Source of the DNA: Lomentospora prolificans
Taxonomy: Eukaryota; Ascomycota; Sordariomycetes; Microascales; Microascaceae
NCBI GenBank assembly: GCA_029532625.1
Contig: JARFXM010000008.1
Span: 1,674,001 to 1,738,000 of the forward strand
Direction: 5' to 3'
Length of the DNA: 64,000 nucleotides
The position numbers were made by a program, and so were the translations under genes. Positions within the stretch are counted from its first letter, which is position 1. Each line of letters starts with the position of its first letter. Under the pieces are notes generated by a model. It was given only the letters and a program-made list of their open reading frames with translations, was not told the DNA's origin and did not search any database. Shown piece by piece: positions 1 to 11,680 of this stretch.

Positions 1-3000
1 TTTCGCGATTCCGACTTCGAAAAGAGGGGGATAACAAATGAAGAAACCGTAGGCCAGCTGGGGAACGCAAGTAAGGACTGCTGCGCCAGGCAGAGCCAGA
101 AAGGATGAGGGCGGACGGGACGTTTATGTAGAGTAGCAATAACGGTGTGGTTGATGAGGGACGGTACGGCGGGAAATGCTTCGACAGTGGTGTCGAGTAA
201 GTAATCAACCCAGGTACAAAGCTGAAAGGGGAGTGAGTGATGGTAATCAGCCGGCTCGAGTAATGCCGGGTGTTGCTTGGTTCGCCCACGGCATCAGCTG
301 CAGACCATGAGCATCAATGTGCGACGCAGTGTGAGTGGCAGATCGTCTGGGGAGGGACAGGAAAAATGTTATTTGGGTAAAGTGGTGGACAAAGTTGCGT
401 CTGTTTCGCGGGCGGGAAAGTACAAATGAAGTATAGATAGATATTGTGTCTTAATTAATCCCGGCCGGGATCTTCGGGGGGGGCCTGAGGAAGAGGATCT
501 GGGGTCGTGTTCTGCAAAAAGACAGCTTCTTGGAGCCAAGATCAGGGATGGTTTGACGCCAGCGTCCCTTCCGGTGCTAGCGGAGGAAGCAAAATCACGC
601 TCTGACTCTGAGAGGTTGGCTCCACTGAAGGGCACGACACTAAAAGTCCCCCCGGTAATACCACCAAATATTCCAGCACTCGTTGACGAAGAACGCTAGC
701 CGGCCATGACGACGCTAAAACGCCAGCCCAAGGCTGCAGAGACAGCGCCAGTTGTTACGCTACCGGGAGTCCGCCGGCCGGCCTCTGCCAGGTAGATCTC
801 CACAATGAAAGCAATCGAGCTTCAGTCCGCTTCTCTCGTTGTGATAAGCAACGACATCGCCGATCCCTCGTCCTTATCTTGACTAAACCTAGCCGCTCCG
901 AGATTTTCCGTGATGCTGGTAGGAAAAGAAGCGTCTGTGGAGGTTGGGAAGGACTTCGAGGGTTGATGTTGGCGAGTGGGAAACTCGTCGTCCCAGTCGG
1001 TTGGAACGGAATCCTCGCCTCCACTGTGTCCTTTTCCATTGATCCCTGTCGCAAGGCCTTTCCACCCATCCAAAACACTGAGTAAGGACCCTTGTCGTCC
1101 CCACTTCCATTCTGATTCTAGACGAAAGGTCGACAGAGAGCCTTCTCAATAATTATCCATTTTCCATGACAGCCTGGCGGTTACGGGCAGGACGACGTCC
1201 GAATGCTTGTAAAGGACCTAGAACTTGGTACGTATCTAAGTACCTGGTTTTAGTAATTCTGTTGGGAGGCATAACCCAAGGTTCGATGTATCAACCCTGA
1301 CAAATCCGACACATCAATTGATCCAGTGGCAATGTTCAGGATTCAGCGACAATGGAACTCTTCAAAGGGAGCCATGTTCCAGGACACCCTGCTCAACTAG
1401 CGCACATTCCTCGTAGCTGTTTGAGCCGCTCGTGACTGGTGGGCTTAATATCCAGCTCCAGTGATCCAGCAAAGCCCATCTCGGCATTTCACCCACATTT
1501 GTCCATGTACCACCTCCCACGCTTCTTTTCTCCTCGCAGATCCCACCCCCATCCCTCACGTCGATACGTTCTTTATATTATGTGCGGCGAGAGGAGAATA
1601 CTCATGTACCCTTCCGCGTGACCCAATATCGATATCACTCCCTTATACACACATCCCCCTCCCAACTCTCCCAACTAACCCTATTGAGCAACCTGGTCTG
1701 TGGCCAGAGGTGAGCAAAAAATTGATCGTCTGCATCCTGGCTCTTGCCCCTGTTCAGGTCCGATAATTTTCTTTCTCAATGTCCGGGCCTCTGAGCCGCT
1801 TGGAGACTTCGAGAAATTTTGTTTCAACCTTGGCGCCCCACGGGCTTCTCCGTCGGGGAAAACTCGCGAAACTGCTTGTGATCCGTCGCACTTGCGCCTC
1901 AGACCCTGGACCCTTTCTAGTTGGAAACGGCGCGTGCGAACAAACCTACTATGAGTGGCAGGGATTCGCCTTTCCCCTTAGACACCACACTCGACAGCAG
2001 AAATGGCACACTAGCCGGGCGTAAAGTAAGCTCCTTCCTCGTTCCCCTTGAGTAATGGGCGGTGCATGAGTAATGGCCCATTACGACCACGTCGATGACA
2101 CCTTAAAATAACCTTATGGTGGCCGTGCCCGTTGCTAACCAGCACCAACCGGATCCCACGCGCGCACCAGGCAACATGTACATCCCCGGGCACCATCGTA
2201 GTATCATCTCGTTCGTCGACGCAAAAGCATGCTGCCGGCTTCCCGTTCGCTCGACGAGATCGGTTAGTGTAAATACGTTTCTCTTCTTGTTCCTGCTTTG
2301 GCCTATTCTAGTCAAGGCGGTGCGTTGCCACGAAAACGGGGGCCCTATTCCTGATCAATACGGCTTTCATGAAGCAGGCAAGAAGAGAGTAAGCAGCTCC
2401 GGCCACAAGCTCTGCCCATTCGTCTTCGGAGGTTGCGAGCGCATCACAATTTGGAGAATACATGCTTTCAACTTCAATAATCCCGCGCCCACCCCTTCCC
2501 GGTGTGGCGCCCTATGCAGTAGTCGTGCAGCATGTTCACAACGTAACACCGTGGCTCAAGATAGTCTGAATGATGACACTGGCTTTATTCAATCTTCCGA
2601 CAATATCGTATGGATAATCTGAGTAAGAGCCAACTTTTCGGATCGCTCATGACGTGATATTCTAATCTCATTCGCATCTCTCTCTGCCCGCCACGATGCA
2701 GAGGTCAAGCGTACATCTTTGCTCCTAATAGCAGAAGCAGGGGTATCGGAGCCGGGAGATTCGAAGTCTAGTTGCTGCATCGCGCCGATCTAGATTTCCT
2801 CCTCAGCCTTAACCAATGTTCGGTGCGGCCTTGCTCGGTCAATCGGAATGATGCAATCGCGCTAGGCGGCGCCACCTGAAATCCACTGTCAGCAATTGAT
2901 CCCTATCACACACATGGTTCAAGCTCCATCATGATGCACTATTAAGACATGGGCCGAACTTACAGGGCAGGTCCCACCAAGAGGGCCAGTAATAGCCAGC

Positions 3001-3317
3001 CAGCGAAGAGCCCCGCACCCTAAGCCAACATCTACTGAGGTAGTAACGCCAACAATAGGCAACCTCACGGACCGCGGACTACAGATGCTACGATCTTCCC
3101 GCGCAACGCCCATACACATGTAGGATAATCTCCTCGCGACATACATCTGCATGGCCTCAGCCTCGCATAGCGTCATTTAGACAGACCAGAGACCCCCTCC
3201 CATATTCACCTGAAGGGGCCGAAATACCGCCTAGCTCTTCCTCCAGACTGACCCTACCTTGCACTTGGTGAACAAACGGTCTACGTATAGCTCAGCAGAG
3301 CGGGCACATTTTCCGTC
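1..3317. other. Intergenic stretch, no supported gene
   Basis: No open frame here looks like a conserved protein. The longest (2116-2622, + strand, 168 codons) has no recognisable domain and no convincing exon partners. A CCAGCTGG palindrome lies at 54-61 and a GCCAGCCAGC half-site pair at about 2995-3004. Part of the left edge could be promoter or UTR of a gene outside the window; this cannot be decided from the sequence. Confidence 0.5.
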
Positions 3318-4234
3318 ATGGAGCAAACCAAAGCTCTCAACGCGCTCGAGGTTAGTCTATCCCATCTGACCACTCTCTTCTACCGCCCTACAGATCAACT
3401 ACGCCAAGCTCAGGAACGGCGGTGCTAACGCCCGAGTGGCAGCCCTTCCTCGCCCTCCACAAGACCGCCACCTCCCCAATTGCCGCCGCGGACCTCGTCA
3501 CCCGCGCAACCTCCGCACCAAACACCTTTCTCTTCTCAGAGCTTCTCCATACACCAAGCATCCAATCCCTCGCCTCCTCTCCCGATCACGCCTCATTCCT
3601 CACCCTCCTCCAGATCTTCAGCTATGGAACCTACGCCGATTACCGGTCCACCCCCGGCCTACCGCAGCTCAGTAGCGCCCAAATTCTCAAGCTCCGACAA
3701 CTCTCCCTCCTCACTCTCGCCCGCGATAGGCGGAACCTCACATACGAGAAGCTCGCGACGGCCCTAGACCTCCCGTCCCCACGTGAGCTCGAGAACCTCG
3801 TCGTGACAGCCGTCTACGCAGGTCTACTCGACGCGACGCTCGATCCGCACCGCCAGGTGGTTCAGGTTAACAGCGTGGCGCCCCTGAGGGACCTTGCGCC
3901 TGGAGCCATCCCGCCTATGATGGAAAAGCTTTCCGCCTGGTCTGGCCGATGTACCTCTACCCTTGCCGATCTGGAGGCCGAGATCCAGGCTATCAAGGAT
4001 AAAGCCACCCAGCGCCAGAAGGAGAAGGAAGAGGAAGAGAAGGAGACGCAGAGGCTCATGGCTACTTTGAAGGAACCTAGTTTAGAAGGTATCGGTAAAA
4101 AGTCTGCGGCGGGTGCTAAGAGCTTGCGCTTCGGAAAGAGGGGCCCTATCGATGATGGTGCCGAGGAGGCCATGGATGTCGATGTTGAAGAGGATGCTGG
4201 TAGCAAGGTTCGATCGAGCAGGCGGAAACTCTAG
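3318..4234 (+). CDS. csnG: COP9 signalosome subunit 7 (PCI domain)
   Basis: Subunit 7 of the COP9 signalosome, the nuclear complex that removes Nedd8 from cullin-RING ubiquitin ligases; in moulds it links light, development and protein turnover. Two exons, 3318-3350 and 3443-4234, give 274 residues. The intron (3351-3442) has a GTTAGT donor and a GCTAAC branch site just before a CAG acceptor. Splicing there gives an N-terminus ALNALEPFLALHK that matches my memory of fungal CSN7. An earlier CAG at 3391-3393 would put the rest out of frame. The PCI/winged-helix part covers roughly residues 60-160, including FSYGTYADY. A charged coiled coil follows at about 183-222, then a basic tail ending SSRRKL. 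No catalytic residues are expected; the JAMM protease of the complex is subunit 5. The gene is convergent with the Rax1-like gene. Confidence 0.9.
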
Positions 4235-5328
4235 GCTTGGGCCGGGCTTCTCTTCCCACAACCATTGTACATCGATACCCTTGATCCAAGTCAGATATAT
4301 TACCAGCATACGAAGAACATGTCTACAAGAGTTAGAATTTGCAAGCAGAATGGAGCACAAATGATGGTTCTGTGTCGCGGCCCGGCTGCAATCAACTCCT
4401 AGGTATCTCAGCTGTCTACAAATGGGAGTCCATGGCACCCCGCGGAAAGGCGGGCTCCCAAATAGGGCAAATGCCCGTTTACGTATCAAAGGACGATAGA
4501 TAAGGAAACGGAACCCATGACTAAAGGGGATGGATGCGATGCCAAAGAAAGGAGGAAGAAGAAAAAAGAAGATAGGCAAAAAAGAAGGGCGCTGCTCGGC
4601 GGCGGTACGAAAACTCGTCCGAAGACTTGTTTTCTAACCTTTTGAGCGCTCTGAATAACCACTAGGGCATCAGTCGTAACGAGCTACTTGAGCTACTCGG
4701 CTGGAAGTCCTTGCCCGGGTCCTCATATATAAAATAATCATGGCTTGAGTTGGCCCAAGGAAGTGAAGCGAAGGAAAGAGCGATGCTTAATGTCGCAGAT
4801 GAATCACCCCTAATACATTGGGAGCTTGATAGTCTAAATCCCAAGTGGGAAACTCCAAATAAGTTCGTTCTGAAAGGCCACTGGGAGTTGGATTTCGACT
4901 ATCTGTTGAGAATGCCTATGTTTCCTTCCTTGCCTCTTGAAAGCCGACTGGACCGTACTCGAAAATCAAGATACAATAAAAGCAGCATGAGAAGGAAGAG
5001 AGAAAAAAACAAGACAGAGAGAAAACGCTGTAATCATACATTCCGTTAAACTGTGCAAAGCACACCGACATGCGCCTATTGCTCCTTGCTCGCCTGCGGC
5101 CACTAGCTATCGCCAGTGCTGACCTTTGAAATCCATTACCCGCCTGTTTTTGCTCCCTTGATATAGTTCGTTTGAATCAAAACTAAGAAAAAATCGAAGA
5201 ATAAAAACCTTGTGATCATAAGCTCGTGAAACCCTGTAGTCGTTGACAAGTCGAGTGGCGTCGTATATTGGAGGAGAGGGTGATGTTCCTCTTCCGGTTC
5301 AATAGAAGAATCATAATCCCTTCTTCTC
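4235..5328. other. Convergent 3' intergenic region
   Basis: Lies between the stop codons of csnG and the Rax1-like gene and should hold both 3' UTRs. A purine-rich run (AG/A) occurs near 4549-4590. No coding sequence, RNA gene or clear repeat was seen. Confidence 0.5.
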
Positions 5329-6517
5329 TTAAAGACGCTTACCAGGGACAAGGATGAAAAGGACGCAAAGCGCGGCGTCGATGAAAATAGTGACGGCCAA
5401 AACCATGGAGGCTCGCTTAGCTAGCAGCTTGCGAATGTAAGGCTCCCGGATTCTTGAAAAGTTGAAAGGCGTATACTCGCTCAGGCCAATGAGCGCCAAT
5501 ATGGGATCCACAGAATACTGGTAGGAGGCAAGGCAGTAAACTCCAACGGTAAAGGGAAGAATAAGCTACAAGCTAAAAGTTAGTCTTAAATTGCCTGTTA
5601 AACTGGGCGGAACGCCAACTTACCCAGAGCTTAGTCTCCCGTGATCTATCGAGGAAAATAAGGATGAATCCGGTCCAGAAGGCGCCAAACATGGCGACAA
5701 GACCAAGGATAAGCCTCAAAATCAAGGTGGGTGGAATGAGGTTACCGAGAGCCTTCATTCGAAGGAAACCTGGGAATGCATCTCGCTCCATCGCCTGGAA
5801 AACATAGTCCTTAGCTACGTCAAACACTTCGGGATCGTCACGGCCCTGCTCTTCAATTGCAACCGTGACATCGCGGGTGATGGAATCAGGAAGCGTAATC
5901 TCCCGCTCAGCGCCAGGAAGGAGGAAGGTGTAGAGGATTTTCTCTGCTGAGGCTCGAATATCCTGGCGCATAACAGCGTTGGCAGGCGAGTTCGAGTCAG
6001 AGGTAGGATCGCGAGGCGTATCCGTCATTCGTGGGCTATTTCGGTTGTTGCTGTCGCCCTGAGGAGACTCTTGGGCTAGTTGATCTTCGCGGAGGAAAGC
6101 TGACATCTGGGCGTCCTGGGACCGTTCCTTCTCCGTTGCATACATTGAGGGGCCGGCGACGGGATGGTTCAATTCGCCAAGGGTCTCCAAAATCGCAGAT
6201 GAGCGCTTTGAGCCCATTTCGGGAGTGCCGATAAGAACGGATCGTCGAAGTTCGCGTACATAATGGCGGCACAATGACATATGCTGGGCGACATCGAGCC
6301 TAGATAGACCAATTAGTCCTCCCCCTCCGTGGCCTCCCTTTCTCCAGAAATGGGCGCCTTACCAAAAGTCCAGATAATCCACCGACCGCTGTTGATCCCG
6401 CATATAGATATAAAAGGAGAACAAGTCAACAGGCGTGAGCGTTCGACCGCTCAATACCTCAAACAAGGTCGGGAGCCTCTTGCGGTCCAAATCGGGCTGA
6501 GGAGACGGCGACGCCAT
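5329..6517 (-). CDS. rax1: Rax1-type bud-site/polarity protein, RGS-like domain with membrane segments
   Basis: Fungal Rax1 proteins combine an RGS-like helical domain with C-terminal membrane spans; in yeast Rax1 marks bipolar bud sites with Rax2. Three exons: 6517-6363, 6299-5624 and 5565-5329, giving 355 residues. The first intron (6362-6300) splits a Trp codon; the second (5623-5566) is phase 0 with a GTAAGT donor. The RGS-like region begins at about residue 15 (LFEVLSGRTLTPVDLFSFYI) and continues through DYLDFWLDVAQHMSLCRHY, interrupted by a polar stretch at about 135-160. Hydrophobic spans sit near residues 244-268, 278-293 and 329-351. The start at 6517 (MASPSPQ) is preferred because the domain follows closely; an in-frame Met at 6598 would add 27 Ser/Pro-rich residues. 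The stop after VPGKRL overlaps a possible GTAAGC donor, so a short extra exon cannot be excluded. Confidence 0.8.
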
Positions 6518-7565
6518 TTTCGTTTGTTGAAACTGCCTGAGTAGATTGAGGGGATGGATCGGGAGCGGAGAGGGCGAGGGAACACGCTCGCTTTTCAACT
6601 ATGGTTCCTGAAGTCGATGCTTTTTCTGACACAGGTCTCGACTAGCGTTCTGGCTGATAGGGCGACAGTCAAGGGTGGAATGATCGGCTGGCAAATTTTT
6701 GCCGTGTTTAAAGGCGAGGAAATCGGGGTTCTCGCATCTACGAGGAAAGGGGCGAGACGATTGTGGCACAGGACACGACGGTCGCCTTGGTTGGCGAAGT
6801 GTTGTGGTCGATCACGCAGACGGGAGGCCAGTGATGAGTCTGGTCCTGTCCCAGCGAAGCGTGGAGCCAAAAGGAGATTAGATTGCAAACCAGGCTAACG
6901 TCTCAGGCTCCTGAGTCGATTTCCGCCGCCCCCCCGGATCTCATCACGTGCGGCGGGCCGTAATCCCAGCTGGCAAATCTCCACAGGCTGCTTCATAACG
7001 TTCTGATATCAACCAGAGATATCCCGCCATAACTCTTTCCAAACTTCCGGCAGCAGGTTCTCGGCACTTGTAGCTTTCTGCCGCCTCTTAAACCTTGGTT
7101 TTTCACTCGCCTATCCAAATGCATCGTGGAAATGTCATAATCCAACCGTAAGACTAGAATAAGCCATGGCTGAAATGAACGTATTTCTATTTGAGAATCA
7201 TTTGCCGATCACCTTTTTAAATTCCAAGAAAGCGATAGGCGAGTTGCGTCGAGCTTGCGCAGAATTAGATGGAGGTACGAGGCCCTGAGATTTGCTATTA
7301 AGTTTTTGCGTGCAGCCTAGGGCTGTCATTCTCGAGTAGAGTAGGAGCAGTCAACCAAGGAGTCAAAACTAGACAATTGCAGGTGCTCAAGGCTCGTCCT
7401 CTCCCTAACTTTTCCCACTGCCCACATTCAGTTTTGTGCCGGTCCATCTTAGCCTATTTTCGATCATCGATCGCGGGAAGTAGACCGTACAGCGACAATT
7501 TTGGGGGGACCTAGCGGAAGACGACCGCCATTCCGAAGCCGATTGCTCAATAGTTACTCATCCTT
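6518..7565. other. Upstream region of the Rax1-like gene
   Basis: About 1 kb between two minus-strand genes. A CACGTG box is at 6945-6950 and a CCAGCTGG palindrome at 6966-6973. An open minus frame at 6595-6888 has no conserved look and is probably 5' UTR or chance. Confidence 0.45.
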
Positions 7566-8081
7566 CTACGCCGCGCATTCATATCCGTCTATTCCACTCA
7601 GTTTTCCCACCATGTCACAGACGAGTAAGAAGGCCTCAGCGTACATCCGGAGTACTGGATGGGTGAAGTCCCGTCCGTCGGCGCCGCTTTCCGGAGCCAA
7701 GATCGAAAGATACCGGCCGGTATAGAGCAGGGCCTCCATGCAGGAGCCAAGAAGTCCAAGGAAACCAGTAGTTTTTAGCCATGTGCGGCAAATGAATAAT
7801 CCTTCCGAGTATGCTTCCACTTTCTCCAAAGGTGTTACTCCACTATTACCGACGATACGGACGAGCGTCCGGAGCACCCCCATGATAGCAATTACCGGAG
7901 CGGTGATGACAAAACTGCTTATAAAGATGAACGTGACAACAGCAATGATGTCGCTAGCCTCGCATATGTTGAAAATCGGAGGTTCTCTTCTATTCGCGGT
8001 GGCCGCTTGTTGGCCGCTTGTTCTTGGTGACATTTTGCTCCCGGTTTGGTGTAAGGAGGAAGGTGTAAGTCGAGGAGGCAT
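7566..8081 (-). CDS. Hypothetical small membrane protein
   Basis: Not recognised. A single open frame of 171 codons from the first true ATG at 8081; the frame stays open upstream to a GTG at 8132, and a second Met lies at 8033. The N-terminal 40 residues are polar and basic. A strongly hydrophobic segment spans about residues 44-70 (DIIAVVTFIFISSFVITAPV) and a weaker one about 105-127. A third amphipathic stretch lies near 142-163. The long open frame, two plausible membrane spans and moderate composition favour a real gene, but no family, intron or neighbour supports it. A shorter frame is open on the opposite strand over the same DNA. It may be lineage specific or a fragment of a larger spliced gene. 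Confidence 0.4.
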   Translation of the reverse strand: MPPRLTPSSLHQTGSKMSPRTSGQQAATANRREPPIFNICEASDIIAVVTFIFISSFVITAPVIAIMGVLRTLVRIVGNSGVTPLEKVEAYSEGLFICRTWLKTTGFLGLLGSCMEALLYTGRYLSILAPESGADGRDFTHPVLRMYAEAFLLVCDMVGKLSGIDGYECAA

Positions 8082-9110
8082 GTAGAGACAACGAGCCAAG
8101 CTAGAAATCGCTTGTTGAATTCGTGACGCCACATTAGCTAGCTAGCAGGCGGTCTGAGCGATGAGGATAGATCATGATGGGGAAAGTAGCAAAATCAGTC
8201 TCAGCATCGACGAGTGGTTTGGTAGGTGCTCCCTTTAAAAATGGGCTGCTGGCCCATGGTGAAGGGTGCAGATATAATCAGTTGAGATAGGCTCACATGT
8301 GGTATCCCGGTTTCTACTCTAGACTCCACTGACACGGCCAGCTCAAAACATTACAGAAGCTAGTACAAGGCTTATTTTCCTATAGGCTCGTTTGGTGTAG
8401 ATATCTAGCAGGTGAGAATCAATTGGCAATAGATAAGAAGATTTCCAAGATTGGGGGGATTTTTTCCGACGATCTACGCTCGATCAAGAACATGACGGTT
8501 TGTCCTACGTAGATGTTTCCTTGTAGAACACGGAATATGAACACTGGAATATCTCTAAAGCCTTAGAGCCTGGATTCAGTATCTCCTAACGGCTTACCGT
8601 AGTCGTTCAAGGAGCTCGTTCAACTGGGACACAAGGAAAATGAAACCGATCACTCAAGGCGGTTACTTGTCGCTTCCAGGGCTCTCCTGCTGGTTAAAAC
8701 GGCACCCGCAGGTACATTGGAACTCAGTAATATGCTTGAAATTCATTTTTTGAGTCAAAGCAGGTGCCGGTACGTACTTGTCGAGGTTCACATGGCAAGG
8801 TTCCAGATGGGACGTATTCGTGAGACCGACACGTGATCTGAACCTTTCGTCTCGGCTGGACTTGGGTACCAATATAATCCAAGGAACGTGCACGGACCAT
8901 TTGAAATGTTCTCATCAACCGCCAGCTATTAAGTCCATGTCACAGACACTGCTCAGGCTATTTCCTGCCACAACCCTCAATACACGTGACGCAAAATTCT
9001 TGCCCACACATTTTCCAATCCGACCCCATCCCACCCTCGTTCGTCAATCTAAAAGTCCTCCCAACCCGGACGTTGACGATAATCCAACAACAACCACCTA
9101 AACAGAAGCA
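8082..9110. other. Upstream region of eL31, with two CACGTG boxes
   Basis: Gene-free. CACGTG occurs at 8830-8835 and again at 8983-8988 (within CACGTGAC), about 120 bp before the eL31 start. These are candidate bHLH sites only; nothing else notable was seen. Confidence 0.4.
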
Positions 9111-9713
9111 ATGGCGTCCTCGAAGGGAAAGAAGACCCAGCAGCGCTCCGCCATTGCGGACGTTGTCGCCCGTGAATACACCATCCACCTACACAAGAGG
9201 GTTCGTCGAATCCCCCCAATTCTTTGCGACACACCTCGAGCCGATCCCTGGGCTCTGACTTGTGGTAATGCTTTTATTTTGAGTACCAAGGATATGCTAA
9301 CATGGACTCTTTTCTCTTACTTTAGCTCCACGGTGTCACCTTCAAGAAGCGAGCTCCCCGTGCCGTCAAGGAGATCCGAAAGTTCGCGCAGCTTCAGATG
9401 GTACGAACGATTTCACCCACTTGTCTTCCACGCCCGAGCCCGTGCAGTTGGCCACAATATATGATGAAGGATTAAGCTGTCTAACATGGAAACGTTTTCA
9501 CAATTATAGGGTACCGCCGATGTCCGTCTCGATCCTCAGCTCAACAAGAAGGTGTGGGAGTGCGGTGTCAAGGGTGTCCCCTACAGGCTCCGCGTACGGA
9601 TTTCCCGGAAACGTAACGACGAGGAGGGCGCGAAGGAGAAGCTCTACAGCTACGTGCAGGCGGTAAACGTCGATAACCCCAAGGGCCTCCTCACCACCAC
9701 GGTCGACGAGTAA
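9111..9713 (+). CDS. rpl31: 60S ribosomal protein eL31
   Basis: Large-subunit ribosomal protein eL31, located near the peptide exit tunnel. Three exons, 9111-9200, 9326-9400 and 9510-9713, give 122 residues, close to the usual fungal length. Introns of 125 and 109 nt are both phase 0, with the branch site CTAAC visible in each. Family hallmarks are the N-terminal SAIADVVAREYTIHLHKR, the exon-2 segment LHGVTFKKRAPRAVKEIRKFA, then GTADVRLDPQLNKKVWECG and the C-terminal YVQAVNVDNPKGL. The final acidic VDE follows a Thr-rich linker. Two introns close to the start codon are typical of fungal ribosomal-protein genes. It is convergent with the E2 gene downstream. Confidence 0.97.
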
Positions 9714-10477
9714 AGGAAAACAATGTGGTGGAGGTAGAAAAAAATTAGGAACAGGGGATGTTGCTTTTGTGTGTTGTGGTCTTTTCTCTCTTCGGGATGT
9801 TTTACAGGCGGCATGGTACACAAATGGAGTTGCATGTGGAATTCTAGCCTCGTATGCTACGTCCAACGGCACTAAAATATGACCACGGAAGTTCAAGACA
9901 TCCGTCCCTCCCTTTTCCTTCGTCTGCTCGGTGGTATTCCTTGTGTTTGCTATTCAAATTCGACAACGAGGACGACATCGCTGGGGAGCATCCAGACCAA
10001 CACTCAATACATTCCAGTCCCCCATCATCTTGGTCGATAGTGCTGAAGGTGACAAGGGAAAGCATGGTCCGAAGGCGTTCTGATACAAAGGAAACGAAAA
10101 GAAAATTGGGTTAGGCATGGGTAGTAATGGTATCATGATTCGTCCGAAGGTGAATATCCACTCCTAGTAAAGTTTGTCTTTCCTCCCCACCCCGGCCGCG
10201 CGGCGACTCGTCGCCAATCCTTAGGCTCCTCCTTCCCCGTTGATCTCGCCATACCCGTGTCTGGATTACAGACCAACTTGAATGGAAACGAACTCCCATA
10301 ACCATAGAAACAACCAGAGTCGCCGTCCCAAATGAAAGAACCCCAAAGTGCTGGTAATGAAAATACAAGAACCGGGACTCCGGTGCCCACTTCTCACGAA
10401 CGCTATGCTGTTTAAATACTGGTCCAACGGTTGCCAATTGGCATGTCACCAGTGGCAGCTCGCAACCGCCGCTTCAA
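9714..10477. other. Convergent 3' intergenic region
   Basis: Contains the 3' UTRs of eL31 and the E2 gene. No open frame with conserved features and no repeat were seen. Confidence 0.5.
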
Positions 10478-11155
10478 TTATTCGTCTTCGATATCGCGGT
10501 GCCGGGCAAGAACTTTGCGCTTAAATTCCGCGGGGTCCTTGTCCCAAAGCTCAGCGGCTTCACCGTTGAGGGGAGACGCACTACGGGAGGGTGCCCCAAG
10601 ATTAGCATCCAAAAATACATGCAACCAGATTGTGGCAAAGGGATGGACATACTTGTTGGGTTCTCCGAGCAGACTTTGGAGGCTAAGAAGGACGGTCTGG
10701 ATGTTGTAGGCAGCGGTCCACTTATCCTTGAGGATATCGAGGCAAATACGACCGGAAAAGTCAAAGTTGGGATGATATATGGGAGTCTTGAACAAGACGG
10801 TGGGTGGGGCGTAGGGGTAATTGGAGGGGAAGGCCATTGTGAGCTTGAGGGTGAGGCCAGCGTAGGGAGTGCCTTCGGGGCCCTCAATAGTGGCGGTCCA
10901 GGACAGGAGGTTGCCGTCAGCCGAAGGGAATGCCGAAATGCCCGGGGCAGGAGAGGTCATGAGCGTCATAAGTTCGGTTTGCAACCTGGAGAACAGTAGT
11001 TAGTTGACCCGAGAACCGAGACAAAAGAGAGTGCTCGCGTGTGAGACTGCGAAATGGGATGGGCAGGCACAGGCATACCGCTTCGTGACACTGCCGGAAT
11101 CGACCTTACGGGTCGCGGAGGGAAGGGCGGCAGGGTCTTGGTTAGCGAAATCCAT
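10478..11155 (-). CDS. ubc11: UBE2C/Ubc11-type ubiquitin-conjugating enzyme E2
   Basis: An E2 of the UBE2C (UbcH10) class, which works with the anaphase-promoting complex to initiate ubiquitin chains on cyclins and securin. Three exons: 11155-11079, 10985-10653 and 10580-10478, giving 170 residues. The introns (93 and 72 nt) both split codons. Removing the second joins LLGEPN to NASPLNGEAAELW, the expected UBC sequence; without it a foreign 26-residue insert would follow LLGEPN. The UBC fold spans about residues 25-165. It shows the HPN triad at about 97-99 and the catalytic Cys at about 107 in GRICLDILKDKW. The N-terminal extension of about 25 residues before LQTELMTLM is a class feature. 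The gene is divergent from chk1, sharing a 1.37 kb upstream region. Confidence 0.93.
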
Positions 11156-11615
11156 GGCGATTAATTTTCTGGTTCTCTTTGCCAGAGGAGTTGATGCCGT
11201 TTGGGTAGCTTAAGAGACAGTGAATGCTTTAAAATGGTAAGAAATAGTTGAAGTGCTTGCAGGATACTTGGGGAGAAAGTGAAGGTATGGGTGCAAACAC
11301 GAGAAGAACGAAGAATGCAGGTCAGCAATTGATGTTTTTAACTATCGTTTGCAGCAGAGATTGAGAATGGAGTGAGTTTATTTAGGAAAAGCTCCAAGCC
11401 CTTCCGGGAAGCGGTCTGGCGAATTTGAATGCAGGTGCAGGCTGTGTGGATCGCGGGAGATGCTTCCCAAGATTCGGAGCGGGCAGTTTTGTGTGGTGGT
11501 GGAGTGTTACCCAGCAACGAAGCGACGGGGCCATTGATGATATTAATTGATCAGTGTAGTAGTGTTGGGCCGCGCCCAGGCCGCCGGAGCCGTAATACTA
11601 GGAATGCACTACACA

Positions 11616-11625
11616 GCCAGCTGGC
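11616..11625. repeat. GCCAGCTGGC palindrome, copy 1
   Basis: Perfect 10-bp palindrome in the divergent spacer upstream of the E2 and chk1. It continues into GAGAGG and so also matches the GCTGGCGA half-site form seen elsewhere in the window. Confidence 0.7.
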
Positions 11626-11670
11626 GAGAGGCCTGGGCGGCGCTGACGGGCGGTATCCAGTGGTTTCACG

Positions 11671-11680
11671 GCCAGCTGGC
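11671..11680. repeat. GCCAGCTGGC palindrome, copy 2
   Basis: Second perfect copy, with its start 55 bp after the start of copy 1 in the same divergent spacer. Confidence 0.7.

Noticed and set aside
2116..2622. 168-codon plus-strand frame in the left spacer
   Set aside because: No recognisable domain, no supporting introns, and Cys/Arg/Ser-rich composition typical of chance frames.
2905..2940. GGTTCAAGCTCC, another B-box-like word
   Set aside because: The flanking bases do not form a T stem with a 7-base loop, and no acceptor stem was found.
3436..3675. Alternative csnG reading frame starting after the CAG at 3391-3393
   Set aside because: It gives a Pro/Arg-rich frame that stops early; the acceptor at 3440-3442 joins the conserved CSN7 frame.
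10581..10652. Apparent 24-residue insertion in the E2 before SPLNGEAAELW
   Set aside because: It is an intron with GTATGT donor and TAG acceptor; removal restores the UBC sequence.
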